NCBI RefSeq assembly: GCF_000753795.1
Contig: NZ_JPEO01000001.1
Span: forward strand, 248,001 to 312,000
Length of the DNA stretch: 64,000 bases
Direction of reading: 5' to 3'
Source of the DNA: Shewanella mangrovi
Lineage (GTDB): Bacteria > Pseudomonadota > Gammaproteobacteria > Enterobacterales > Shewanellaceae
Positions within the stretch are counted from its first letter, which is position 1. The number at the start of each line of letters is the position of its first letter. A program made the translations under genes and the position numbers. This document shows, piece after piece, positions 25,638-34,208 of this stretch. The notes under the pieces were generated by a model. It worked only from the letters and a program-made list of their open reading frames with translations. It had not been told where the DNA came from and ran no database searches.

Positions 25638-26971
25638 ATTTTGGTCTCAGTGTTGAAGGAAAACTCACCGCAGTATTGGTGTTAGCGCTCGCAAGTTGTG
25701 CCGCAACTGCGGCGATACTGTTGCATTGGCAATGGCCACTTCAACTCAGTATTTTGGCAGGCGTGCTTGCGGGCGCTTTAGTCGGATTAATCCTCGGCCG
25801 CAGCGTTACCTCGCGGATTAATCATGGTTTGCAAGCCTTGCAAACCGGGTTGCTGAATTTTCAGGATAATGATTTTTCAGTGTCGCTGAGTGTGAATGGC
25901 GCTGATGAGCTGAGCCAATTGGCGCTACGTTTTAATCAAGCCTCGGACAGTATGCGCCGCCAGCGCGCCCATATTTTTCAACGTGAGTTGCTGCTCGATA
26001 CTGTACTGCAAAACACCAGTTTGGCGATTTTACTGGCCGACGAACAAGGTCAGGTGCTATTTGCTAACCTGGCAGCGCGTCATTTGCTCGGGCAGGGGCA
26101 ACAACTGGAACGCAAAGCGGTGGCGACGATTGCCAATGCCAATGAGGAGCTTGCCAGCATTCTGCTTGAGCCGCGTGACGGGGTGTTTTCTCTGGAACGT
26201 AATGGCGAGCAACAAATCTGGCACTTAAGTTACGCCAGTATGCGGATGAATGGCATGCAGTCGCAGCTTTATCAATTTAAGCCGCTGACACAGGAACTGA
26301 CGCAAGCGGAAATTCAAACCTGGAAGAAAGTGATCCGCGTTATCAGCCATGAGCTAAATAACTCATTGGCGCCTATCAGCTCAATGGCGCATTCTGGGCA
26401 AAAGTTACTTGAGCGCGATAATAATCCTGAAGTGTTGCAGCGGATCTTCAGCACGATTGCTGAGCGCAGCGCCCATCTCAATAGCTTTTTACAGGAATAT
26501 GCCGACTTTGCACGCCTGCCTCTGCCGCGAGTAGAAACTTTTCACTGGCGGGAACTGTTAGACACGCTGCAAGGCATTCGACCGTTTACCTTGTCAGGTG
26601 AATTACCCGAACAAGCGAGTTGGGGGGATAGTAAACAGTTGGCGCAGGTGCTGCTTAATCTCATAAAAAATGCCACTGAAGCGGGTTCTGCTGCGGCAGA
26701 TATCTGTCTCGACATTCGACAGACGGCACATCGACAATGGTTGACTGTGAGTGATCGTGGCAGCGGTATGAGTGACGATACCTTGAAGAGTGCCTTACTG
26801 CCGTTTTACTCCACTAAAACCGAGGGGACAGGCTTAGGTTTAGCACTATGCCGCGAGATTATTGAAAATCACGGTGGTCAACTGGCGATTCGTAATCGCG
26901 ATGGCGGTGGTTTAGAAGTTAGCTTCTGGTTGCCGACAAAAAAACAGCCGGAACTATTGCATGTAACATAG
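25634..26971 (+). CDS. Membrane histidine kinase paired with the NtrC-type regulator
   Basis: A 445-residue kinase starting at a GTG that overlaps the previous stop (GTGA). Two spans lie at about residues 11-31 and 34-56 with almost no periplasmic loop, then a HAMP linker (GRSVTSRINHGLQALQTGLL) and a PAS-like region near 125-220. The phosphorylated residue is H239 in VISHELNNSLAP, followed by the ATPase domain (NLIKNATEAG, SDRGSGMSDD, TKTEGTGLGLALCREI). With so little periplasmic sequence the stimulus is probably sensed within the membrane or the cytosol, as in kinases linked to ABC transporters. Its last bases overlap the terminator of the convergent phytase operon. Confidence 0.9.
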   Translation: MNFGLSVEGKLTAVLVLALASCAATAAILLHWQWPLQLSILAGVLAGALVGLILGRSVTSRINHGLQALQTGLLNFQDNDFSVSLSVNGADELSQLALRFNQASDSMRRQRAHIFQRELLLDTVLQNTSLAILLADEQGQVLFANLAARHLLGQGQQLERKAVATIANANEELASILLEPRDGVFSLERNGEQQIWHLSYASMRMNGMQSQLYQFKPLTQELTQAEIQTWKKVIRVISHELNNSLAPISSMAHSGQKLLERDNNPEVLQRIFSTIAERSAHLNSFLQEYADFARLPLPRVETFHWRELLDTLQGIRPFTLSGELPEQASWGDSKQLAQVLLNLIKNATEAGSAAADICLDIRQTAHRQWLTVSDRGSGMSDDTLKSALLPFYSTKTEGTGLGLALCREIIENHGGQLAIRNRDGGGLEVSFWLPTKKQPELLHVT

Positions 26972-26979
26972 TCCGGCTG
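26938..26979 (-). terminator. Intrinsic terminator of the phytase operon, inside the kinase 3' end
   Basis: CAGCCGGACTA and TAGTTCCGGCTG pair with one bulge, and read on the minus strand the stem is followed by T7 (A7 at 26938-26944 on the plus strand). It lies 30 bases beyond the phytase stop codon and overlaps the last codons and stop of the kinase gene. Confidence 0.8.
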
Positions 26980-27008
26980 CTGCATCCATCGTGCTCAATA
27001 GTCGATGG

Positions 27009-28922
27009 TTAGTTGCTTAGGTTATCAATCCCAAGCGTCTTCAGTACGGTGTTCCAATCCACATACTTAAAGTTTTGCGCTTCATCCGGCATGCGATTGT
27101 GGCCGTCTTGTACCACTAATAATCCATGCGGATACTGGCTACCGACCGGGCCGCTAACCACATCAAGGCCATCAGTTTCTGAGGCGCCATCAATGCCGCG
27201 GTTGGCATCGAGCCCGATTCGAAAACTGCCACGATATTGATAAGGCGCAACTGCATTAAAGAGGGCATAGCTGTTATTGCCTTGGCTCGATACCAGCAGC
27301 AGCGGTGTTTCACCTTGTGCGATCTCCATGCCTTCAATGTCGGCGACTAGCGCGGGGCCAACGTCCGCGACTTTGCTCAGCGTGGTGCTGGCATCTTGGT
27401 GAGCATCGGCAGTCCATACCGCCACATCTTCTTCGCCGACAAACAAGCGCGCTCGCTTGTCATCAATGGCACAACCTTCGGGTTGGGTGGCAACCTTTAG
27501 ACGGCGCACGCGCTCAGCTTTTATCTGCCCCTGATTATCGCTAATCAGGTACTGATCGATACGGCCAGTTTTATCGTTGGCAAACACATAGAATTTGTCA
27601 TCGATTTTACCCATGCACAGACCGTAAATTGGGTCGAGATCCGATGGCTGCTTGCCAATACGGAATACATCGCCATTTTGATGAATACCGTAAAACATCA
27701 AAGAGTTATCTTCGCGTTTGCTGGCGGCGGCTAAGCCTATGGTTTCGCCGTTAAATGGAAAGCCATCTCGTACATCGACGTTATTCAGTTTGCCATCGCC
27801 AAAGCGCGCGACTTGCTTGGCATTCAAATCATAAACGTACAAACCATCTTTTTTGTGGGTACCCAAAATGCGCGATTGCTCAGGGATAGTTTTATTAACC
27901 CAAATCGCCGGGTCGTCCATCACATCGCCACTGCGGTCGGCTGCTGGTGTTTCGGCAGAAGCTGTGACCATTGGCAGTTGCGCTTCAGTTGTGCTGACCG
28001 CGGTGCTGAGTGACAAGCTGGCAACGCTGCCATCACTGTGGGTGAGCAGTACGCGGCTGTTTCCTGCAGTCGTGACCGTCGCTGACAAGGTTTCGGTCGG
28101 TTGTGGTGTAAGTGCAATAAATTGTGGCAGCGTTTTTTGCTGGCGTGACGCTGTATTTAATGCCGTGACTGACCAATAGCTGAGTTGGCTGCCCGCTTCA
28201 TCAAGCACAAACAGGTTGCCCATGCTATCGGTACGCAGCGCACTGGGCTCATGGTCGAGATCGCCCCAAGGCTTCAGTAAGTTGATGGGCTCACGTTCAG
28301 GCGCAGTTTCAATTCTCGCCGGACTACGCCAAATACCAACGCCTTCTTCCAAGGTGTACAACCAGCCATTGTTATCATCGACCGCACAATCCTTGATGTC
28401 ATGCGGTTGGTTTAATGGTCGCAGTAACTTCGGCGTTGGCAACCACTGTTGGTGCTGTGCCAGCAGCCATTGCTGAGCGCGGCTAGCGCCATCTTGCACA
28501 AACAGCGTCAATGTCTGATTTTGCGCATCATTAAACAGACACAAGCTGTCGGGTTGTAGTTCTGGCAAACGCCACTGCTGTTTAAGGTTCAGTGAGGATT
28601 CACTCACATTCACCACAGTAATGGTGTTGGCGCGTTCATCTAACGTTGCCGCGGCCCATTGCTGATCGCCGAGGGGCTTAACGCTAAGTTGATCAAAGGC
28701 GCCGGGCAGTTGCTGCATGCCGCCAGCACTGCTCAGTTGCATGCCTTGCTGCTCACTCACTGTCAGCAGTAACTTAGCGTCAGGGCTTTGCCAACTGGCG
28801 CTGGCGGCGCTCACTTGTGCGAGGGTATTTGGCGTGACGTCGGCCTTGGATTCACCTTGCTGACAGCCGCTAAGCCACAAAGGCACGAGGCCGCAACTGA
28901 TATATAAAAGAGATTTATGCAT
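27009..28922 (-). CDS. Beta-propeller phytase lipoprotein, dual-domain
   Basis: A 637-residue secreted lipoprotein: residues 1-20 are a signal peptide ending in the lipobox LSGC (MHKSLLYISCGLVPLWLSGC). The C-terminal half, from about residue 320, has phytase signatures: RSGDVMDDPAIWVN, GTHKKDGLYVYDL, EGCAIDDKRARLFVGEED, GLDVVSGPV and GLLVVQDGHN. The N-terminal half looks like a diverged, incomplete propeller, as in known dual-domain phytases. It would cleave phosphate from inositol hexakisphosphate, probably calcium-dependently, at the cell surface or in the periplasm. Its ATG follows the TonB receptor stop by two bases, so translation is coupled. A Pho box upstream of the receptor probably governs both. 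Confidence 0.9.
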   Translation of the reverse strand: MHKSLLYISCGLVPLWLSGCQQGESKADVTPNTLAQVSAASASWQSPDAKLLLTVSEQQGMQLSSAGGMQQLPGAFDQLSVKPLGDQQWAAATLDERANTITVVNVSESSLNLKQQWRLPELQPDSLCLFNDAQNQTLTLFVQDGASRAQQWLLAQHQQWLPTPKLLRPLNQPHDIKDCAVDDNNGWLYTLEEGVGIWRSPARIETAPEREPINLLKPWGDLDHEPSALRTDSMGNLFVLDEAGSQLSYWSVTALNTASRQQKTLPQFIALTPQPTETLSATVTTAGNSRVLLTHSDGSVASLSLSTAVSTTEAQLPMVTASAETPAADRSGDVMDDPAIWVNKTIPEQSRILGTHKKDGLYVYDLNAKQVARFGDGKLNNVDVRDGFPFNGETIGLAAASKREDNSLMFYGIHQNGDVFRIGKQPSDLDPIYGLCMGKIDDKFYVFANDKTGRIDQYLISDNQGQIKAERVRRLKVATQPEGCAIDDKRARLFVGEEDVAVWTADAHQDASTTLSKVADVGPALVADIEGMEIAQGETPLLLVSSQGNNSYALFNAVAPYQYRGSFRIGLDANRGIDGASETDGLDVVSGPVGSQYPHGLLVVQDGHNRMPDEAQNFKYVDWNTVLKTLGIDNLSN

Positions 28923-28924
28923 GC

Positions 28925-31693
28925 TTAAAACCCGCTGACATTGATACCGATTTGATAAGTTGGGCCGTAATCTTCATATTGCGCGTTACGTCCTTCGGCA
29001 CCGGTATAGGTGTAGTACGGCTCATCGTTGATATTCAGGGCCTTGAAGTAGACCATGACATCCTTGCTGATAAAGCCTTTGGCGATAAAGTCAAATTGCA
29101 GGTGGTCTTGCTGGTAGATGTCGTAATCGGCATCATCCAGTTCACCCACTTCGGTCATGTAATTGGACTTATATGCGGCTGAGATGCGTAAACTCAGGAA
29201 TTCATTCTCGTAGCCAAGCGCAATATTGCCGGTGGTGTCCGATTGACTTGGAAAGCGAATATCGCGGTTTTGCAGTTCACCATCATCCAACCAACTAATA
29301 CTGGCTTTAGAATGACTTAGTGTCAGGTTAGCGCTAAGCAGCAGACCATTCCAAGGGGCGGGCAACATCTCCAGTTTCTGGGCAAAGTTAAATTCGGCGC
29401 CATAGAGTTTTGAGCTGTCACCGTTGATAAAGGTGTTGGCTTCATCAAAGTCTTCATAGCCATCACGGCCGGCTAAGTCGGCTTCATAGATAAAGTTTTT
29501 AATATCTTTGTAGAAGAATGCTGCCGACAGTACGCCAGACTCACCCATGTAGTACTCAGCGGCGACATCGTAGTTGGATGACTCCAATGGTTTCAGCTGC
29601 GGATTACCAAAGGTTGCTTCTTGCTCACCTAACGAGCCTTCGAGCAGATAACCGGGTGACACCTGTTCAAAGGTTGGGCGTACTAATGAGTTCGTCCACG
29701 CTGCACGCAGGACTAGGTTACTGTTGATGCCATAGCGGAACTGCACTGATGGCAGAATATTATCGTAGTCATGGCTGACGTTACGTTCGCTGTAGCTGTC
29801 GGTGATTTCGCTGTATTCCCAGCCTGCACCTGACAGTTCAGTCTTTTCATAACGTACCCCCGCCACCATGCGTAGATCGCCCCAGTCCGAGGTGGCCATC
29901 AAGTAGCTGGCATTCACATTCTCATTGATTTGGTAATCATTGATGGTGGATTCCAACTCATCAAGGTTATCTGCCTTATCGAGCGACGCTAGCAGTTGAT
30001 GGATGCTGTCAGGCTTAATGCTCGGGCCAAAGTCGCCGAGGCCATAGTCGACATCTGTGCCAGCATAAGCACTCATCAGCAACGCGTCGTCAGCAATTTC
30101 TTGCTCATCTAAGTCTTCATACACCCAGTGGGTTTCTTCATTGGTTTTCTTGCGGCGGCTAAATTTGGCGCCCGCTTTCAGTTCTAACACAGTGTCGCTG
30201 AGGTAAAGGTTACGGCTGATATCAAAGCGGCCATTGTAGTCACGATCTTTCGCCTTGGTGCTTTCAACTTCAATCGCATCCAGTTCATATTCACTCGGAT
30301 TGTAAAAAGCATCGATGCCGCTGAGCACCGGTTTGCGGCTTGAGTTATAGCTCAGACCGGGATCAAACTCGCCTTCAAAGGCGGCGCCAGAGATGCCATT
30401 AGGATTTTTCTCTTGCGCTTGGCTCCAGCCAAACTGGGTTGAGAGTTTCCAGTCATCGATGTGCGAATCGCTGCCAAAGACTATCGACTTAATGGTTTGG
30501 GTTTCTTTGCGATGTTTAAGCTCGCGGCTCACTTCGGCGGCTTGGTTGTCGTCACCGAGTGCTAAGCCGTCGTCAAATTTGGTCGCGATGGCATTGCGGG
30601 TTTCCTGATCGGCAAAGCGGCTATACAGGGTACGCACATAGAGGTTGTGGTTGTCATTGGGGCGCCAGTCGAAGTTAGCGGCGAGGCCAAGCCGCTCGCG
30701 CTCAATTTGATAGTCGCGCATCTGTACTTTTTCCAGCAGATCGCTATCGCCAATATCCCACTTGCCGCCGGTTTCTACGTTATCTGAACCAAACTTACGC
30801 AGCGCATTACTGGCGGCTAATGCCATGCCAAAATCATCATCGCTGCCGCTGAGCGCGTAGCGGTCACTGTAGGTTGCCGCGAGTTTGTTGCCGTAGGCGG
30901 ATTCATGTTCGTCAAAGCTGCCTTCAGCGGTGAACTTGGTAAAACGTCCCTCTTTATCGAACGCCGAGAGGCTCTTGATATCAACGGAGCCGCCGAGTGA
31001 ATCAGCATCCATATCGGGTGTTAATGTCTTAGTGACGGTCAGTGATTCCAACAGATCGGATGGGATCACATCCAGCGCTACGGCGCGGGTACCCGATTCT
31101 GGTGCTGGCAGTGTGCTGCCGTTGTAGGTGACGGCGTTAAGATCCGGCGACAAGCCGCGAACTCGTACAAAGCGACCTTCACCTTGGTCGCGTTCAATCG
31201 ATAAACCGGCCATACGTTGTAGCGATTCGGCGGCGTTGGAATCGGGAAACTCGCCAATGGCATCGGCCGACGAAACGGTAATAAAGTTATCGGCATTCCG
31301 TTGCGCGCTGAGTGAGCGGCTGAGTGCACCACTTTGACCAATCACCGACAGATGCTCAATATTGGCATCGGCGAGGGTCACGCTGGTTTGATACAGTTGT
31401 TCCGCGGTTAGGCTGATCTGCTCAGTAACACCTTGCTCGCGGCCTGCCTGCAGTTGGTAATCGCCTGCGGGCAGATTCGCGAAGCTGAATTGGCCACTGG
31501 CATCGCTGAGTTGAACGCGGCTCATGCCGGTGAGTGTCACCGGAACGCCTTGGATGGCGGCGCCAGTGCTATCGATGATTTGTCCTTTAATTTCAGCAGC
31601 GACAGCAGGCATGCTGAGCAGCATGGCGCACGCCAGCGCCAGAGGCGTTTTGGCGGTATTGAGTGTGTTAGCGCCAACGGTGTTGCGGGTCAT
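28925..31693 (-). CDS. TonB-dependent outer membrane receptor, phytate-linked
   Basis: A 922-residue receptor: signal peptide about residues 1-33, a carboxypeptidase-regulatory-like beta domain (IKGQIIDSTGAAIQGVPVTL), a plug (SLQRMAGLSIERDQGEGRFV, VRGLSPDLNAVTYNG) and a barrel ending in a C-terminal phenylalanine (GPTYQIGINVSGF). The class resembles Caulobacter-type TonB receptors for sugars and related compounds. Co-transcription with a phytase suggests uptake of inositol phosphates or of their products. RBS GGAG lies seven bases before the ATG. Energy would come from TonB-ExbBD, not encoded here. Confidence 0.92.
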   Translation of the reverse strand: MTRNTVGANTLNTAKTPLALACAMLLSMPAVAAEIKGQIIDSTGAAIQGVPVTLTGMSRVQLSDASGQFSFANLPAGDYQLQAGREQGVTEQISLTAEQLYQTSVTLADANIEHLSVIGQSGALSRSLSAQRNADNFITVSSADAIGEFPDSNAAESLQRMAGLSIERDQGEGRFVRVRGLSPDLNAVTYNGSTLPAPESGTRAVALDVIPSDLLESLTVTKTLTPDMDADSLGGSVDIKSLSAFDKEGRFTKFTAEGSFDEHESAYGNKLAATYSDRYALSGSDDDFGMALAASNALRKFGSDNVETGGKWDIGDSDLLEKVQMRDYQIERERLGLAANFDWRPNDNHNLYVRTLYSRFADQETRNAIATKFDDGLALGDDNQAAEVSRELKHRKETQTIKSIVFGSDSHIDDWKLSTQFGWSQAQEKNPNGISGAAFEGEFDPGLSYNSSRKPVLSGIDAFYNPSEYELDAIEVESTKAKDRDYNGRFDISRNLYLSDTVLELKAGAKFSRRKKTNEETHWVYEDLDEQEIADDALLMSAYAGTDVDYGLGDFGPSIKPDSIHQLLASLDKADNLDELESTINDYQINENVNASYLMATSDWGDLRMVAGVRYEKTELSGAGWEYSEITDSYSERNVSHDYDNILPSVQFRYGINSNLVLRAAWTNSLVRPTFEQVSPGYLLEGSLGEQEATFGNPQLKPLESSNYDVAAEYYMGESGVLSAAFFYKDIKNFIYEADLAGRDGYEDFDEANTFINGDSSKLYGAEFNFAQKLEMLPAPWNGLLLSANLTLSHSKASISWLDDGELQNRDIRFPSQSDTTGNIALGYENEFLSLRISAAYKSNYMTEVGELDDADYDIYQQDHLQFDFIAKGFISKDVMVYFKALNINDEPYYTYTGAEGRNAQYEDYGPTYQIGINVSGF

Positions 31694-31745
31694 GGTGATT
31701 CTCCGGTCAAAGTAATTTCCCCCTAAACGCTGACAAAGCTAAAAA

Positions 31746-31774
31746 CTGAATATGTCAGTAACATTTCAGTGACA
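31746..31774 (-). promoter_or_regulatory. Candidate Pho box of the receptor-phytase operon
   Basis: On the minus strand TGTCACT-N4-TGTTACT-N4-TATTCAG repeats with the 11-base period of PhoB half sites (consensus CTGTCAT-N4-CTGTCAT). It lies 53-81 bases before the receptor ATG, where PhoB would replace the -35 element; a TTTAGC hexamer follows as a weak -10 candidate. Two half sites fit well, the third poorly. Confidence 0.6.
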
Positions 31775-31832
31775 TTTGCGGCGGCGACGAAGCGCGCAAA
31801 ATTAGCGTTAAATTGGCAAGTTACGATGCATG

Positions 31833-31980
31833 GTGAGCTGATTTGACCCTCACTCATCTCCGCGTAACAGCGTGTTTTTCGGGCGTTGCCGTGTGAGAAG
31901 ACACTGCTGATTAGGTTTATTGTTGGCAAAGATGGAAAACAGTGAGCTAATTTGACTCGGGGTCAAATTAGCTCACTGTT
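31833..31980. repeat. REPIN/MITE-like element with inverted ends
   Basis: GTGAGCTGATTTGACCC at 31833-31849 is matched by GGGTCAAATTAGCTCAC (complement differs at one base) ending at 31977, giving inverted ends of 17 bases around about 110 bases. At the right end the same 15-mer also occurs in direct orientation at 31942-31956, so 31938-31956 and 31962-31980 form a perfect 19-base inverted repeat with a TCGGG loop. No coding sequence lies inside. The structure resembles REP doublets mobilised by REP-associated tyrosine transposases, though none is encoded in the window. Confidence 0.65.
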
Positions 31981-32040
31981 ATTACGTAAATGCGGTCGAT
32001 TGTCATCAGCGTTTAACACAGCGCGCTTAGGCTCGCCTGT

Positions 32041-32952
32041 ATGAAAACGCATATTTTTACATGGCCGAAACTGCATCAAGGCAAACTACTCCTCACTCTG
32101 CTAATGGCGGCGGGATTAGGCATTGCTGCGGCTTTTTCTGGTGAACTCAAAACGTGGCAACAGATCGATGCTTTTGATGTGGTCGGTGAGTTTGCTGCCA
32201 GCATCATGGCGTTATTTTGGTTATGGTTGCTGCTGATCAGCCGCCCGCGCGGTAAGGTCACTAACTTGCTGCTCGTTGGTACCAGTCTCTATTGGTTGAC
32301 CACTTGGCTCGATCTGCTGGACGAATTTCTGCGTTATCCCAACACCCGTATATTTGCCTGGTTGGAGTCGATTCCGGTGCCCATCGGTATGGTGCTTATC
32401 ACTATCGGTTTGCTGCATTGGTTGGCAGAGCAACAGCACATTAATCGTCAACTGGCGCAGCGCGAGCATTTTCAACGTGAACATAGCCTAATCGATACGG
32501 TGACCCAGCTGTATAACGCGCGTTACTTTATGCTGCAGTTAACGCGCGAAATTGAGTTGCATCAGTTGCAAGCTAAACCGCTGTCGGTGGCAATTATTGA
32601 TATCAACGGTTTTGCGGATTTTAACCGTCGCTATGGCATGGTCGCCGGGGATAACTGTTTACGCACCTTGGCGGGGGCGATTGAACTAAGACTGCGCAAA
32701 CAAGATCTGGCTTGCCGTTTTGCCAATGATCGCTTTGTGATTCTATTGCCCGAAACCAATGCCGATGTGGCGCAAACAGTGCTGAGTGACTTGCAGCAGC
32801 AAGGCCAACGGGTGGCGCCGGCTCCCGTCGCTGTCACTACGGTTGCCATTGCGCGTGATCAAGATGAAACGGCCAGCACCTTGATGGCAAGGCTATCGAT
32901 GCGACTCGAATGGCAAAAGCGTTGTCGTTATGCCGCCAAGGGCGTGGCGTAA
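32041..32952 (+). CDS. Membrane protein with degenerate GGDEF domain
   Basis: A 303-residue protein with about four N-terminal spans (KLLLTLLMAAGLGIAAAFSG, ASIMALFWLWLLLISRP, LLVGTSLYWLTTWLDLLDEF, PIGMVLITIGLLHWLAEQ) and a GGDEF domain from residue 150. The fold residues are present (LSVAIIDINGFADFNRRYGM, VAGDNCLRTLAGAI), but the active-site motif reads ANDRF at 228-232 instead of GGDEF, so cyclase activity is unlikely. The inhibitory-site pattern RxxD is kept (RKQD at 219-222), so the protein may still bind c-di-GMP as a receptor. The AraC-type gene begins directly at its stop codon, suggesting one transcript and coupled translation. Confidence 0.85.
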   Translation: MKTHIFTWPKLHQGKLLLTLLMAAGLGIAAAFSGELKTWQQIDAFDVVGEFAASIMALFWLWLLLISRPRGKVTNLLLVGTSLYWLTTWLDLLDEFLRYPNTRIFAWLESIPVPIGMVLITIGLLHWLAEQQHINRQLAQREHFQREHSLIDTVTQLYNARYFMLQLTREIELHQLQAKPLSVAIIDINGFADFNRRYGMVAGDNCLRTLAGAIELRLRKQDLACRFANDRFVILLPETNADVAQTVLSDLQQQGQRVAPAPVAVTTVAIARDQDETASTLMARLSMRLEWQKRCRYAAKGVA

Positions 32953-33969
32953 ATGGCGCTGGCAACCGGGTTTGGTCTCAATGATGCCGTGTTGCCGATT
33001 GGTCTTGTCAGCGGCTTGGTCGAGCTGGCACAGCAGCAACAACTGGATATCGATAAATTGCTGCGCGGGTCGCGGCTATTTTACGACGATCTGACCGAGC
33101 CGCAGCGCTGCATCTCTCCGGCACAATGGCTGTTATTGATTGAACGCTTATGTAAGCTTCATGCCGAGTCCGATGCTTTAGCCTTGCTCTATGGTCAACA
33201 GCAAGCGCTTAATCATCACTCCTTGGTGACGTCACTCTGGTCAAGTGCGGCTAATCTGGCGCAAGCATTGCGCTTGGCACACAAGTCGCTGCCATTATTA
33301 CAGCCGCTGGTGCTGTTACGAGTGCGGCAACGTAGCGACGAGTTGATACTGCAACTACAACCGTCATTTGCTTTGGGGGCGCAGCAACGCTTTGTGTTTA
33401 GTGCCATGTTGTCGGCACTGCGGACCTTGTTACGCCAGCAACTCGGCGCCAGTCTGCAACTGCATATCGATTTGCCTTGGGCCGAACCTCGCTGGCAACC
33501 TCACTTTCATGCGGCACTGGGCGAACAGCTGCGTTTTGATGCTCCTTGCTGTGCCATCTATCTCAAACGAGAATGCTTGTTTATGCCGTTTGCCGAAGCC
33601 GCGCCACTTAGACGTCAGCAACTGTTTAATCAGGCGCGAGCGACATTATCGCAATGGCCTTATCGTGAAAGTTTGCAATCGCAGCTGCGACGTTTGTGTC
33701 GGCGTAATCTCAATAGCGGCGTGAGCTTAGAGCAGGCAGCAAGTTACCTGCAATGTAGTCCTGCCACGCTAAAACGACGCTTAAAGCAGGATGGCATCAG
33801 CTTTCAACAGTTGCAGGATGCAGTGCGGCGCGAAGAAGTGTTACTGCGATTAGACATTTATGGCTACAGCAATCGCCAACTCGCAGACTGTCTCAATATC
33901 AGCGATATGCATAATTTTCGGCGTGCATTTAAACGCTGGACGGGGGTTGTGCCCAGTAGTTTTCGCTGA
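32953..33969 (+). CDS. AraC-family regulator with OruR/ArgR-type ligand domain
   Basis: A 338-residue regulator. Residues 15-200 are the arabinose-binding-like domain of the OruR/MmsR type (AVLPIGLVSGLVELAQQQQL, RCISPAQWLLLIERLCKLHA), and residues 240-338 are two helix-turn-helix motifs of AraC type (VSLEQAASYLQCSPATLKRR and GYSNRQLADCLNISDMHNFR ending RAFKRWTGVVPSSFR). The ATG follows the previous stop with no gap. The pairing with a degenerate GGDEF protein is unusual and suggests they regulate a common process. Ligand and targets are unknown. Confidence 0.88.
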   Translation: MALATGFGLNDAVLPIGLVSGLVELAQQQQLDIDKLLRGSRLFYDDLTEPQRCISPAQWLLLIERLCKLHAESDALALLYGQQQALNHHSLVTSLWSSAANLAQALRLAHKSLPLLQPLVLLRVRQRSDELILQLQPSFALGAQQRFVFSAMLSALRTLLRQQLGASLQLHIDLPWAEPRWQPHFHAALGEQLRFDAPCCAIYLKRECLFMPFAEAAPLRRQQLFNQARATLSQWPYRESLQSQLRRLCRRNLNSGVSLEQAASYLQCSPATLKRRLKQDGISFQQLQDAVRREEVLLRLDIYGYSNRQLADCLNISDMHNFRRAFKRWTGVVPSSFR

Positions 33970-34104
33970 GCTATTGCTTGCCGTATATGCTGCTGACTGA
34001 TGGCGTCCGCAAGTATGTTCACCAAACCTGCCTTTTAGCAGTGATGTATCTTTGGACGAATAGCTGTCTTTTAAGTTGTTGCTAATGTTGAAAAAACTCA
34101 ATTA

Positions 34105-34143
34105 ATCATATGTATGATACTTTTGTGAGGATTGGTTAACCAA
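34105..34143. promoter_or_regulatory. Two palindromes upstream of the first chemoreceptor gene
   Basis: ATCATATGTATGAT (34105-34118, perfect) and TTGGTTAACCAA (34132-34143, perfect) lie 66-104 bases before the chemoreceptor start. They may be operators; no convincing sigma-28 promoter is seen. Confidence 0.3.
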
Positions 34144-34208
34144 CTCAAAATTTTGTTACGTATAAGCTGATATAGTCGCGCCGTATCAAGTGCTGTGGAG
34201 ACGTATTG

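Noticed and set aside
34141..34208. Sigma-28 flagellar promoter before the first chemoreceptor gene
   Set aside because: GCCGTATC at 34180 resembles the -10 element, but the -35 match is wrongly spaced by about two bases.
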